Assembly (NCBI RefSeq): GCF_026151205.1
Contig: NC_087082.1
Coordinates: 5,031,908-5,091,907, forward strand
Reading direction: 5' to 3'
Source of the DNA: Bolinopsis microptera
Lineage: Eukaryota; Ctenophora; Tentaculata; Lobata; Bolinopsidae
Length of the DNA: 60,000 nt
Below the pieces are notes generated by a model that saw nothing but the letters and a program-made list of their open reading frames with translations, ran no database searches and was not told the DNA's origin. Position 1 is the first letter of the stretch; each line of letters opens with the position of its first letter. Below are positions 23,691 through 33,466 of this stretch, piece by piece. The position numbers and the translations under genes are program-made.

Positions 23691-24310
23691 CTAGAAGATA
23701 ATTACAGTTTTTAATAGTTATATAATTATAGATAATACCAAGATGAACGTAATATGTATTAATGATTTGGTAATACGACAAGAACTGGAAGGGTTAGACA
23801 ACACCATTATCTAACTATATATAAAGCGAGACGATATATGTTTATTGTTTATCCGTGCCATTTTACTGACACCACGGCATCAACTTTAACACGTCGTTAC
23901 GCAAAAACCGTAAAAGATATAAAACTGAAACTTTTTTGACTGGGTCAAATGCCTTAATGGCCTTCAAATCAGCATGACATAATAAAAAATTGGCCAAGAA
24001 ATAAGGATTTTAGTGCCCAAAATTTGGACCCCCAAGTGGTGTAAAAAACGCGAATTAAATAGGTAAAAATCATTTTAGTCTCTTGAGTCTTGACACCACT
24101 TTAGGGTCAGACGGGTTCCTGCTAGTGAGTGTAAAATACCAGCAAACTTCTTGGTAGAAAGGATATACAGAATCATATAGTTAACTTGAGTTTCACCATT
24201 AATTTCGAGCACTGTTAACCTCAATTGATAATTTGACTGACAATATGTGGCCCACTTCAAGTCAATTTCCAGTCTACTAAACTAAACCTGAGATATCAAT
24301 TAAAGATTAC

Positions 24311-24365
24311 CTATACTGTCAGCCGCAATACTTCCAAGTTCCCTTGGTAACAAGCTTGTTGCCAT
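24311..24365 (-). CDS. Candidate first exon of the Ser/Pro-rich gene
   Basis: ATG at 24365 reads MATSLLPRELGSIAADSI and meets a donor, G|GTAATC, in phase 1. The next recognised exon enters in phase 2, so at least one exon between 23691 and 24310 is missing or this start is wrong. The position, 360 bp from the divergent homeobox start, suits a shared promoter. Confidence 0.35.
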
Positions 24366-24726
24366 GCTGACATTGAAACTACTGCACAAGCTATGTTATT
24401 AGTTAACTCGAATTACTTTCTCTTATCACGGAACCCACGTTTCAAACAATGTTCCAGGTCAGTTATGAATGGAACCTTGTTTGCGGCAAGATCTCGAGTT
24501 TCCACTTCCACTTCTTCCAGTTATGGACAATTGTGTTCACGTGACCTCATACCTAAGTCACGTGATCTCAATAACGAAGAACACGCGTAAGTCAGACAGT
24601 CATGAGGTAGTCTGAAAACTTACTGAGCAGCAGAGCAGATATAAGGGGTCGGATACTTGGAGCAGATTAACAGTTAGTAGTTTAAAGTGATCAGTTTCTA
24701 CTTCTATTTGTCATAGAATTGTTGTT
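24366..24726. promoter_or_regulatory. Putative bidirectional promoter region
   Basis: Separates the divergent Ser/Pro-rich (minus) and homeobox (plus) genes. It contains two CACGTGA E-box-like sites (about 24538 and 24557) and an ATATAAGG TATA-like box at about 24639 pointing towards the homeobox gene, about 88 bp before its ATG. Confidence 0.4.
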
Positions 24727-25758
24727 ATGTTGTTGGGGGAAATATCTGACCAGGACGAGTTTTGTTTGAGTGTTTCAGAGGGACCTACCGGTCTGGCGGA
24801 GCAGCTGAGTAGAGCAATAAAAACAGAGGGTGACCTTGAGGAACCATCTCTCTTGAAGCTGAGGGACGAAATACCGCTGATAAACAACCTATACATCTTC
24901 CCAGCACCCACTCTACTAGAAGTTTCACCCGGACTAGAAGTTCCTGATTTATTGTCAGAAAATATCCCACTATGCCTCCTGGAGGAACTCTTCTTCCCTC
25001 CACAACCCGAAACAGCGCAGAAGGGGCTCGAACTCGCTACCCCTCGACCGCGAGCCAGAGATCACTGCCATTACACCACCAACCCACAGATCATACCAGA
25101 CTGCGTCCCACTGAACCCAAGCTTAAAAGAAAATATCTCTGAAAACACATGGTATGACAAATCTACCTGCACATTCCCCACAAGGTGTAAAGAGGACAAG
25201 GTGCCCTGGAGACATGGTGATTTGAAGTACGACACGTGGGCAGACAGGGTTAATCTGCAAAGCATTGGTCACGTGACCCCCGAGAAACACTCCGGTCTAC
25301 GAGCTATGCTGACTGAGCCTGTTTGGATGGAGGGTGACATGACGGGGAAGCAGGGATCAACAGGAGGATCACAGGACACACAGGATAACACCACAACTTG
25401 GTCCCACCCTCCTCAACCCTACTACAATTACATGGACAGGGATTATACAACAGAAGACAGCACTTTTACCGAGCAAGTCAATTGTTACACAACAGACGAT
25501 AAAACCAGCAAGCAAAAGAAGAGGTGCTTGTTTTCTGAGGACACGACAAGCAAGCAGAAGAAGAGATGGCGAAGGAAGAGGACGGTTTTCAGTCCTGCAG
25601 AGATTGCTATACTGGAGGGAGTGTACGAGGAACACAAGTTCCTGAACCCGACCCTGAAAGCCAGCATTCTGTCCCGGCTAAACGTGGCTAGTAATGTAGT
25701 TGTAATGTGGTTTCAGAACAGACGTGCTAAAGATAGGGCTACAGGCATTCTTATCTAG
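24727..25758 (+). CDS. PRD-like homeobox transcription factor, intronless
   Basis: 343 residues in one exon. The C-terminal homeodomain spans about residues 281-340. It starts RRKRTVFSPAEIAILEGVYE and ends with helix 3 VVVMWFQNRRAKDR, with Q50, N51 and R53 present. Three residues later the protein ends, so there is no C-terminal domain. The composition and Q50 suit the PRD-like class, but no paired domain is seen and the family cannot be named. The N-terminal 280 residues are low-similarity, and residues about 99-119 are translated from an antisense tRNA-like sequence. A TATA-like box lies upstream and AATAAA at 26055. As a homeodomain protein it should bind TAAT-type DNA in the nucleus. The ATG is the first in frame, though an upstream intron cannot be excluded. 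Confidence 0.8.
   Translation: MLLGEISDQDEFCLSVSEGPTGLAEQLSRAIKTEGDLEEPSLLKLRDEIPLINNLYIFPAPTLLEVSPGLEVPDLLSENIPLCLLEELFFPPQPETAQKGLELATPRPRARDHCHYTTNPQIIPDCVPLNPSLKENISENTWYDKSTCTFPTRCKEDKVPWRHGDLKYDTWADRVNLQSIGHVTPEKHSGLRAMLTEPVWMEGDMTGKQGSTGGSQDTQDNTTTWSHPPQPYYNYMDRDYTTEDSTFTEQVNCYTTDDKTSKQKKRCLFSEDTTSKQKKRWRRKRTVFSPAEIAILEGVYEEHKFLNPTLKASILSRLNVASNVVVMWFQNRRAKDRATGILI
25021..25083 (-). repeat. tRNA-like / SINE-like sequence inside the homeobox CDS
   Basis: On the minus strand it reads TGGTGTAATGG (box A-like, TRGYnnAnnnG) followed about 40 bases later by GAGTTCGAGCCCC (box B-like, GTTCGAnnCC), with a plausible anticodon-loop stretch between. The stems pair poorly, so it is probably a tRNA-derived SINE rather than a working tRNA. 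In the homeobox frame it translates as GLELATPRPRARDHCHYTTN, the sort of peptide typical of antisense tRNA read as protein. Confidence 0.55.
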
Positions 25759-26054
25759 GATGCAAGCTGATAATCGAACTGTATGTTATGAAGAAAGATA
25801 TCATGAGGGGACAGTGGAAACATTAGCCCAAAACGTGAGCAGCAGCAGACCTAAAATAGAGGAAGCGATTAAGACAACTACAAAATCAGCCATCCATCTT
25901 TTAATAGCTGCAAATTTGTCTGATATCGTTAACATTTGACGTTAATATTGCTGAATTTCTATCTAATATTGATTCCAATGTTTATTTATTGAAAGCGTGA
26001 TATTTTGATATTACTTGTGTTCATGAAATTAAATCTTCTAAATAATTAAGACGT

Positions 26055-26060
26055 AATAAA
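26055..26060 (+). promoter_or_regulatory. Polyadenylation signal candidate
   Basis: AATAAA about 300 bp downstream of the homeobox stop codon, the first such hexamer noticed on this strand. Confidence 0.4.
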
Positions 26061-26499
26061 TTGAATTGAGTACTCATTTTGTAAAACCACTCTCTATTTC
26101 ACAATCCATATATATAACCAATTATTTTAACGAGTTATAACATAATTTGGGGAATCAACTTGAAGTTTCTATTGTTCCCAATGGCCAATTGTAGAGATGC
26201 TGAAAATTCCTTAACACAGTAGAAAATTTCATTTCAATAAAGAAGTAAATCATAAATCGTGAGTTAAAATATGAGACAAAATTAACAACAAAAAAGTAAG
26301 AAATGAAAAATAAGAAGTGAAAGTTTCATTAAATGATTAGTAGTCAGCAACCCAGATCACTTTAGATCAAATGTTTTGAACACTTACAGGTCGTATAGCA
26401 AGGTAGTTACTGGCTCAGGAGACCTAGCAGCCAATTTAACCAATTAAGATATTTTAAAGTTCATAAACTGGGAGCATGTTATTTATGTAAGCCAGTCTA

Positions 26500-26567
26500 G
26501 GAGGGGGAGGGGTTTGGTGTGGGAGGGGTTTGGCGTGGGAGGGGTTTGGAGTGGGAGGGGTTTAGAA
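26500..26567. repeat. GTGGGAGGGGTTTGG minisatellite
   Basis: About four 17-bp units of the GTGGGAGGGGTTTGG type between the homeobox and RING genes. G-rich on the plus strand. Confidence 0.8.
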
Positions 26568-26718
26568 AAGATATCGCCTATGTACAATTTCTATTTGGCT
26601 TGCAGGGGACCCTCTCCCCTAGGGGAGAGGGTCTAGCTTTCATAATATGTAAACGATTCCTTACTAGTCAGTACATAACATGCAAAGCAATTAATTAACT
26701 ACTTATTTAAGTTCACAC

Positions 26719-26874
26719 TTACAAGTCGAACGGAGAGCTGTTGTGAGACGCTGGTTGAGAAGACCAGCCGGCGACCACATTCCGTCCCATGTTGTAGATG
26801 GACTGCATTATGGAGGAGTTTAGAGTACTGTGATGGGAGTTTTCTGATCCCGCTATACTTTCCTCTTCACTCTC
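26719..26874 (-). CDS. Membrane RING gene, last recognised exon
   Basis: Acceptor CACTCTTCCAG before 26874, phase 0, continuing from the RING exon. It encodes ESEEESIAGSENSHHSTLNS, then MQSIYNMGRNVVAGW and SSPFDL followed by TAA at 26719-26721. The stop overlaps a strong donor (CTT|GTAAGTG), so the exon may instead be spliced onward. The acidic-serine stretch is probably a disordered cytosolic tail. Confidence 0.55.
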   Translation of the reverse strand, partial: ESEEESIAGSENSHHSTLNSSIMQSIYNMGRNVVAGWSSQPASHNSSPFDL

Positions 26875-27160
26875 CTGGAAGAGTGGGACATAAGTTAGAT
26901 TATTCAACTTAGGGAGAAGGATAATTTAACAAATGTTATCACTCACATTCTGACATTCTGAGAGTGTCATACTTTCTTACTTCTTACTTCGGCGGAGTTT
27001 ATTATTGCTGCTTTGGGTGAAAAATCTGGCGAGCATATCTAATCTCTGCTATAATATAACAGCTATACTACAACAGATATAATATAACAGCTATAATATA
27101 ACAGCTATAATATAACTGATATCTGCTATGATAAAACAGAGAAAGAGGAATCTAACTCAC

Positions 27161-27500
27161 TGAATGAGGGGTATCTGACAACATAAGAAGTTGAGGAGAG
27201 TTGTCCCGAGTAGAGAGGGGAGGAGCGTTAGGATCTACAGGCTGCCTACAGAGGGGGCAGGTCACGTGACAGAACACGTGCAACCACTGATTCAGACAGC
27301 CCCTACAGAACATGTGACCACAGTGTAGCTTACTGATGCGGGTTAGCCGGTATAACTTATCCATGCAGATAGGACAGGTCTGTGAACTGTTCCTGAGGGG
27401 ATTATTGCTTATTTTTGAGCTGTTCATGACGAAAGTTTTCACGAATTCAAAAGTATGTTTTGGGTGGAATTTAACACAAAATCTCATCATCATCTGCTTA
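27161..27500 (-). CDS. Membrane RING gene: RING-HC finger exon
   Basis: Encodes a complete C3HC4 RING: QTCPICMDKLYRLT, KLHCGHMFCRGCLNQW, then TCPLCRQPVDPNAPPL. The CPIC, CGHxFCxxC and CPLC ligands are all present, so E2 binding and ubiquitin ligase activity are expected. The donor is CATTCA|GTGAGT (phase 0). The acceptor is less sure: GCAAG|T at 27500 keeps the frame after the upstream exon (TG|T), whereas the nearer CAG would give TG|A, a stop. The preceding exon supplies a membrane span, placing the RING on the cytosolic side. Confidence 0.75.
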
Positions 27501-27582
27501 CTTGCTAATTTGCTATTTTGCTATTCGAATACCGAATAGATTTGTTCTAAAATGTGTAACTTAACTAAAATGTGAAACTTAC

Positions 27583-28275
27583 CATTCTAGATTAAGAATG
27601 CCCAGTTCCCTGTAGAGTGACAGAACATATCCCACACAGAAGATAACGCCCACAATACACAGCCCAATAACAGCTAACATTATCAGATACACTCCTAACT
27701 CTGTACTGTACAACTCTCTGTGGACCACACTTGAACTGTCACTACAGAAGCTCGAACAGCCCGTGAACACGGTCGTTTTATCTTGTTTGTACACTGATAA
27801 GTGTTGTTGTAGTTCGTCGCAGAATTGGTTTTTGTTGTAAAATCTTAGTTGGACCAGCTTGTTGAGGCAATGGAGGATGTTTTTAGTTCCGTGTTTGCTG
27901 TTTCCCAGACTGATCGAGAATCTTGGCGTGTAGTAGTATTTACCGTACTGTGTTCTGTGAGAGGTGTTGAACATTGTGTTCTTGTGGCAGATAGAGCACA
28001 ATGTGCACGCTGCCCCACTGAACACGACGTTATAGTTAACATTGTCCACAACACATTGGCCCTGTTTAGCTAGACGCTGGTAACACGGGTAGTTCTCATA
28101 TGTGTACACATCGTAACTGTCGGAAGTGTGTATGGAGTCAAATATAGCATCACTGTACATTAGAGAACTGCAGTGTTTTGGTTTCATATTCACTTGACAG
28201 GTGAAACACTCGTGTTTATAGTCTATGTTGAGAGAATAGTTCCGAGAATTGTAGGTCCTCTTATCGTAGGCTGAA
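27583..28275 (-). CDS. Membrane RING gene: Cys-rich ectodomain and transmembrane exon
   Basis: Acceptor ACATTTCAG before 28275 and donor GTAAGT after 27583; phase 2 in and out. About 230 codons. The first 190 are rich in cysteine and aromatic residues (HECFTCQV, CTLCSICHKN, FTGCSSFCSDSS). They are followed by one transmembrane helix, YLIMLAVIGLCIVGVIFCVG, and a short YRELGILNLE juxtamembrane piece. The layout, cysteine-rich ectodomain - TM - cytosolic RING, suggests a type I membrane E3 ligase. The ectodomain itself was not recognised. A signal-peptide exon must lie to the right of 28275 but was not found. Confidence 0.7.
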
Positions 28276-28960
28276 CTGAAATGTTAAGTGGGAGTGTTAA
28301 TGAATAATAATTAGTCACATGTAATCAGTCGGTAAGTTTATATCACTGTCTGGCCAAGCTTGACTGATGAATATGCTAAATATAAACATGTAAACAGCTA
28401 TTTGGCTCAAGTCCAAAATGATTCAGTTGCCACGCAAGCGCGCAGCATTTCAAATTAGCTTTTATCATTCAAAACACATCGCGCGCGACGTTATATGCCC
28501 GAATTCCTAAAATAACTTTTGCACACATAACTCTAGGCGAAGCTGGAGTTTCAACGTGACACGAGTTCAAGCGATTAGGTAACTGATTAAACAATAATTC
28601 GCTATCAGGTAATCATATATTCTGAGGGAAGCTATCACATCAACTTAAATTAGCCGGTAGAACACAAACCCTTAAATCACGATCATGCTGGTGCCATGGT
28701 AACAGTGCTGCTAGGTATTTGCGTGTGTGTGATACTATCCGATACCATAATAATAATATTATCTGTTGACAGCTCCACATTTTAAGTTGGCAGTCACACT
28801 GAGTAAACTATTGAGCTACTAGTGAGTAGAGTATGTGTAAATACAGAGATTGAGATTTGGGATGCGCTTTTCTAGGAGTTGGGTTTCTACAAATTGATAT
28901 CAATTCGATGAAACTCAATTTGTTTATTAATGTGTAAAAATATGGATCTGATATATACAG
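28276..28960. other. Upstream intron or flank of the RING gene, nothing identified
   Basis: AT-rich with scattered CG-containing words. A signal-peptide-like plus-strand frame at about 28700 (MVTVLLGICVCVILS) is on the wrong strand for the RING gene and lacks support. Confidence 0.4.
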
Positions 28961-29491
28961 ACGTTTTATTTCATTATTTCAAGCCAGATAAATCTCTAGG
29001 CTGTCCAGGAAGCCCATTGTGGTATCCACCATAGAATTATTAAGATTCTCCAAAACCAACAACGAGCACAATTCTAAGTATATTGGGCGTACAAAATTTT
29101 GGATATTTTAGGATTTTCCCGGAAGGTCCCCAGAATTTAAACCCCTGAGCCCCTTCCGCCACCAACAATAGAACAGGTTGGAATATCGCTATCTTACTAT
29201 ATATAACCCTCGCATTACAATTAGCCACTGTTCATGTACTTGTTTAATTAATTATTTTACTTATTTTTTGATAATATGAAGTCTATCAACGACAATTAGT
29301 TTTACAATATTTGTTTTTATACTCGAACGGGGCAATACCAAACTAAACAAGCGAATAAAGTAATAAAAACTTCGACAACTTTCCTCTCCTCGTAAACAAA
29401 ATTTGTTCTCTTAAAACATGTATTTAAAACATAATATGATGTACATAAAATCCCAACATTCCACAAAGTTCTGCAATGTTGTCTGACTATA

Positions 29492-29791
29492 TCATCTGGA
29501 GAAGTTGAAATAGAAGAAGTAAAGGACAGCAAGTGCAGCTAAGACTGGCAATATCCTAACAATACACTGTGCAACACCTTCGTAGCATTTACAGCACCCT
29601 CCGCAGCAACTTTTACAACATCCCCCCAGTTTCTTACAAAACAACCCTCCACAACAATGTGTTCCTTCTGAGTTTTGTTCTTGACTCTTCTTCCAACTAG
29701 AACATCTCCATTTACCATCTGTATTAACGGTGTAAGTCACGTGAGTTCCCTCTTCCTCTGGGTGGAGGATCTCTACAGAGGAGTACAGCAT
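29492..29791 (-). CDS. Gene A1: small Cys-rich protein with C-terminal membrane anchor
   Basis: From the in-frame ATG at 29791, 99 residues: MLYSSVEILHPEEEGTHVTY, a charged middle, then CCGGLFCKKLGGCCKSCCGG / CCKCYEGVAQC and a final helix ILPVLAALAVLYFFYFNF before the stop. The Cys-rich block just before the hydrophobic C-terminus suggests a tail-anchored, probably palmitoylated membrane protein. Gene B next door has the same plan. A polypyrimidine-AG (ACTCCTCTGTAG) at 29773 could be an acceptor, so the true N-terminus may be on another exon. The family is not recognised. Confidence 0.6.
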   Translation of the reverse strand: MLYSSVEILHPEEEGTHVTYTVNTDGKWRCSSWKKSQEQNSEGTHCCGGLFCKKLGGCCKSCCGGCCKCYEGVAQCIVRILPVLAALAVLYFFYFNFSR

Positions 29792-30080
29792 TAAACACAC
29801 AAACCTTGACAAGCTTAATTAACAGCTGTAGCAGTTAAAATTAGTAACAAATATGACCAGCTCTTCTTTGCACATGTGTTTTGACAGTGTTCTTCTCATT
29901 TTAAATTCTAACTCTTGACAAGACACGGAAAAAAATTATAATTGCGTCTGCACTGTTCACTTTCCGATTCATTTCATTGTATCGTAACAAGGATGTAACA
30001 AGATCAAAAATATAACAACAAAATGTTCTACACTCAGAATATTGAGTGAAGCTACATACATCAAGAACGGGTTCCATATT

Positions 30081-30431
30081 TTAAACTAATCCAAATCTAG
30101 CCAGAAAAATATATACAACTATAATAATTACAATAATGACGAGAACTAGGAAGAAGCATGGAGAACAAAAAACTTTAGCAATACATGACACGATAGAGCT
30201 CAAACAACCACAAACTCTGGCACAAAGTCCACAACAGCAATCACAAATCCCTCTAAAGCATCTGCCACATCCTTTACAGATACAGCAGCATATTTTACAA
30301 CATTTCCCTTCTGAAGGGCCTTTTTCACCCTCTAAAATCATTAATTCGTCATCCTTCATGTTTTCTTGACACGAAACTTTTTGCGATGAGTTCTTGTCAT
30401 CCTCTATAAGATGTTCTTCTTCCTCCTTCAT
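30081..30431 (-). CDS. Gene B1: small Cys-rich tail-anchored protein
   Basis: 116 residues from the ATG at 30431 to TAA. An acidic N-terminus (MKEEEEHLIEDDKNSSQKVS) precedes a dense Cys block (KCCKICCCICKGCGRCFRGI, CDCCCGLCARVCGC) and a terminal helix FFLVLVIIVIIIVVYIF ending LARFGLV. There is no signal peptide. By known topology rules such a protein would insert by its tail with the acidic part in the cytosol, and the cysteines are candidates for palmitoylation. B2 and B3 are diverged copies. No named family was recognised. Confidence 0.7.
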   Translation of the reverse strand: MKEEEEHLIEDDKNSSQKVSCQENMKDDELMILEGEKGPSEGKCCKICCCICKGCGRCFRGICDCCCGLCARVCGCLSSIVSCIAKVFCSPCFFLVLVIIVIIIVVYIFLARFGLV

Positions 30432-31152
30432 AGTTGATGATCTTTATCGTGAGAAGCAAAACTGATAAATTAACTCGGCAAATAAAACAGTTTGATTTAG
30501 AATAATAACATGAGAGCTGGTTTGACAGGTAAAATATAAGAAACAGCGTGACCACGTGCGGACTGCACTAAACGTTGTATTTCTTGATGTTTTATGTAAC
30601 AAGCTACAATTCTATTATTTTATACAGACATTATCATTTAAGAATGAAGCAACAAAGCATCTCAGCAGCACAGGATATAATATGAGTTAAATATTACCAG
30701 ATCGTCCCCCAAAATCGGGAACTAACGTTTTATTTCACTATTTCAAGCCAGATAAATCTCTAGGCTGTTCAAGAAGCCCATTGTGGTATCCACCATAAAA
30801 TGATTAAGATTCTCTAAAACCAACAACGAGCACAATTCTGAGAATATTGGGCGTACAAAATTTTGGATATTTTAGGATTTTCCCGAAAAGGCCCCAGAAT
30901 TTAAACCCCTGAGCCCCTTCCGCCACCAACAACAGAACAGGTTGGAATATCGTTATACTTATAACCCTCGCATTACAATTAGCAACTGTTCATGTACTTG
31001 TTAAATTAATTATTTTATTTATTTTTGATAATATGAAGTTTATCAACGACAATTAGTTTTACAATATTTGTTTTTATACTCGAACGGGGCAATACCAAAC
31101 TAAACAAGCGAATAAAGTAATAAAAACTTCGACAACTTTCCTCTCCTCGTAA

Positions 31153-31308
31153 CGATTTTGTTAGTTTGGAGGAGCATCACGGCTCTCGACAGTCAAAGTA
31201 CAAAAACAAAATGAAACTAGGCAAATGTGATAACAAAAGTGGAAAATAATACGGACATGTGTACCTGACGTTTCGGCACTTACTGGCCTTTTACTAAGGC
31301 CAGTAAGG
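31153..31308. mobile_element. 156-bp insertion with 12-bp target duplication
   Basis: Unit 1 has a single CTCTCCTCGTAA where unit 2 has it on both sides (31141-31152 and 31309-31320) of this block. The block contains CCTGACGTTTCGGC and a small hairpin TACTGGCC / GGCCAGTA. The long duplication and lack of inverted ends fit a retroelement end, perhaps Penelope-like. Confidence 0.8.
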
Positions 31309-31416
31309 CTCTCCTCGTAAACAAAATTTGTTCTCTTAAAACATGTATTTAAAGCATAATATGATGTACATAAAATCCCAACATTCCACTAAGTTCTGCA
31401 ATGTTGTCTGACTATA

Positions 31417-31715
31417 TCATCTGGAAAAGTTGAAATAGAAGAAGTAAAGGACAGCAAGTGCAGCTAAGACTGGCAATATCCTAACAATACACTGTGCAAC
31501 ACCTTCGTAGCATTTACAGCACCCTCCGCAGCAACTCTTACAACATCCCCCAGTTTCTTACAAAACAACCCTCCACAACAATGTGTTCCTTCTGAGTTAT
31601 GTTCTTGACTCTTCTTCCAACTAGAACATCTCCATTTACCATCTGTATTAACGGTGTAAGTCACGTGAGTTCCCTCTTCCTCTGGGTGGAGGATCTCTAC
31701 AGAGGAGTACAGCAT
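31417..31715 (-). pseudogene. Gene A2: copy of A1 with a one-base frameshift
   Basis: Nearly identical to A1 but with five Cs (31547-31551) where A1 has six (29622-29627), shifting the frame just before the Cys-rich block. The shifted frame loses the membrane anchor, while the original frame remains otherwise open to the same stop. So the break is recent, or is a homopolymer sequencing error. Confidence 0.75.
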
Positions 31716-32022
31716 TAAACACACAAACCTTGACAAGCTTAATTAACAGCTGTAGCAGTTAAAATTAGTAACAAATATGACCAGCTCTTCTTTGCACATG
31801 TGTTTTGACAGTGTTCTTCTCATTTTAAATTCTAACTCTTGAAAAGACACGGAAAAAAATTATAATTGCGTCTGCACTGTTCACTTTCCGATTCATTTCA
31901 TGGTATCGTAACAAGGATGTAACAAGATCTAAAATATTACAACAAAATAACAACAAACTGTTCTACACTCAGAATATTGAGTGAAGCTACATACAATATA
32001 CATCAAGAACGGGTTCCATATT

Positions 32023-32313
32023 TTAAATTAATCCAAATCTATCCAGAAAAAAATATACAACTATAATAATTACAATAATGACGAGAACTAGGAAGAAGCA
32101 TGGAATATTAGCAATACATGACACGATAGAGCTCAAACAACCACAAACTCTGGCACAAAGTCCACAACAGCAATCACAAATCCCTCTAAAGCATCTGCCA
32201 CATCCTTTACAGATACAGCAGCATATTTTACAACATTTCCTTTGCGATGAGTTCTTGTCATCCTCTATAACATCTATAACATCCTCTATAAGATGTTCTT
32301 CTCCCTCATTCAT
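32023..32313 (-). CDS. Gene B2: shorter paralogue of B1
   Basis: 96 residues from the ATG at 32313. Compared with B1 it lacks about 25 residues between the acidic head and the Cys block (SSQ joins RKCCKICC directly) and has a small in-frame duplication (VIDVIEDD). The Cys block and C-terminal helix FFLVLVIIVIIIVVYFF are kept, so the protein is probably functional. Both changes are multiples of three, which suggests selection for the frame. Confidence 0.65.
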   Translation of the reverse strand: MNEGEEHLIEDVIDVIEDDKNSSQRKCCKICCCICKGCGRCFRGICDCCCGLCARVCGCLSSIVSCIANIPCFFLVLVIIVIIIVVYFFLDRFGLI

Positions 32314-32417
32314 AGTTGATGATCTTTATCGTGAGAAGCAAAACTGATAAATTAACTCGGCAAATAAAACAGTTTGATTTAGAATAATAACATGAGAGCT
32401 GGTTTGACAGGTAAAAT

Positions 32418-33232
32418 GGGGGGAATGCAACGTCAATTAATGTCAATTAATGTCAATTAATGTCAATTAATGTCAATGTCAGTTTTGCAAAATTTTGGAA
32501 TACTGACATTAATTGACACGATATTTTTCGACCAGAGATTATGTAGTTCTACCATATTTTTATCACTTTAGAACGTTTATAAACGATAGTAGTGAATAAA
32601 TTGATGATATAAATATCATCAATTTATTCACTACTATCACATATGGAAATGTGAAATGTGAAAAAAATTCAGATCATTAAACAATAAAACTAAAATAATA
32701 CGGTTTCCCGAAATTTAATTTTCTTAAATGGGCGTGGCCATCCAAGGGCGTGGTTCTCAACATCATTAGAACTTAAAACCCACATTAAACGAAATGCCTT
32801 CATGACATTTATATTTGAATAATGAATCTTAAACAGCTAACATTACTCCTTCATACTAAAAAAACCGATTCTAGATATTTTACCTGTATAAGAAACCAAT
32901 AAAATATGGGCGTGGCCGGTGTGGACCGAAGATGGAAGAGTTGAAAGCTGAAATTTGTTTTGTGGTCTTTGAACCTAAGGATCAACAGATAAGAACATAC
33001 TCCTAATTATTCAAGGACATTTTGTTTTTTTGAACCGGTCTAACTTACATAGACGTGAATATCTTGAATATTTATCGAATAATGATAATCTCAAATTTCT
33101 AGACAAATTAATGTCAATTAATGTCAATTAATGTCAATTAATGTCAATTAATGTCAATTAATGTCAATTAATGTCAATGTCAGTTTGGGGTTTTTATGGA
33201 ATACTGACATTAATTGACGTTGCATCACCCCC
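32418..33232. mobile_element. 815-bp non-autonomous DNA transposon with subterminal repeats
   Basis: The ends are GGGGGGAATGCAACGTCAAT (left) and the complement of GGGGGTGATGCAACGTCAAT (right). The flanks GGTAAAAT at 32410-32417 and 33233-33240 are an exact 8-bp target duplication; units 1 and 3 have one copy and no insert. Just inside each end lie 4-7 direct copies of GTCAATTAAT. A perfect palindrome with arms of about 26 bp sits at 32585-32638. No transposase. The 8-bp duplication fits hAT or Merlin types. Confidence 0.9.
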
Positions 33233-33466
33233 GGTAAAATATAAGAAACAGCGTGACCACGTGCGGACTGCACTAAACGTTGTATTTCTTGATGTGACAA
33301 GCTATAAATTTTCTACTATTTTATTCATTTCATTGTATCGTAACAAGCTGACAAGATCAACAAAATAACAACAAAATAATAACAAAATAACAACAAAATA
33401 ACAACAAAATGTTCTACACTCAGAATATTGAGTAAAGCTACATACATCAAGAACGGGTTCCATATT

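Larger units (their letters stand above)
28961..30724. repeat. Segmental tandem duplication, unit 1
   Basis: 1764 bp containing genes A1 and B1. The whole stretch, intergenic DNA included, is repeated from 30725 with a few percent difference by eye. Gene B and its flanks occur a third time (33323-39632) and as a fragment (39640-39815). Confidence 0.85.
30725..33322. repeat. Segmental tandem duplication, unit 2
   Basis: Copy of unit 1 carrying A2 and B2, enlarged by two insertions (31153-31308 and 32418-33232) with their target duplications. Near 33322 it joins unit 3 at a point that skips gene A. Confidence 0.8.

Noticed and set aside
24075-24260. Missing exon of the Ser/Pro-rich gene (frame containing VLEINGETQVNYMILYILS)
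   Set aside because: No acceptor of the required phase 1 and no GT donor in register.
25021-25083. A functional tRNA gene
   Set aside because: Box A and B are present, but the acceptor, anticodon and T stems do not pair well.
29792-29812. Extension of gene A1 upstream to MSRFVC
   Set aside because: The codon at 29812 is TTG. The first in-frame ATG is 29791, or the exon begins at an acceptor near 29773.
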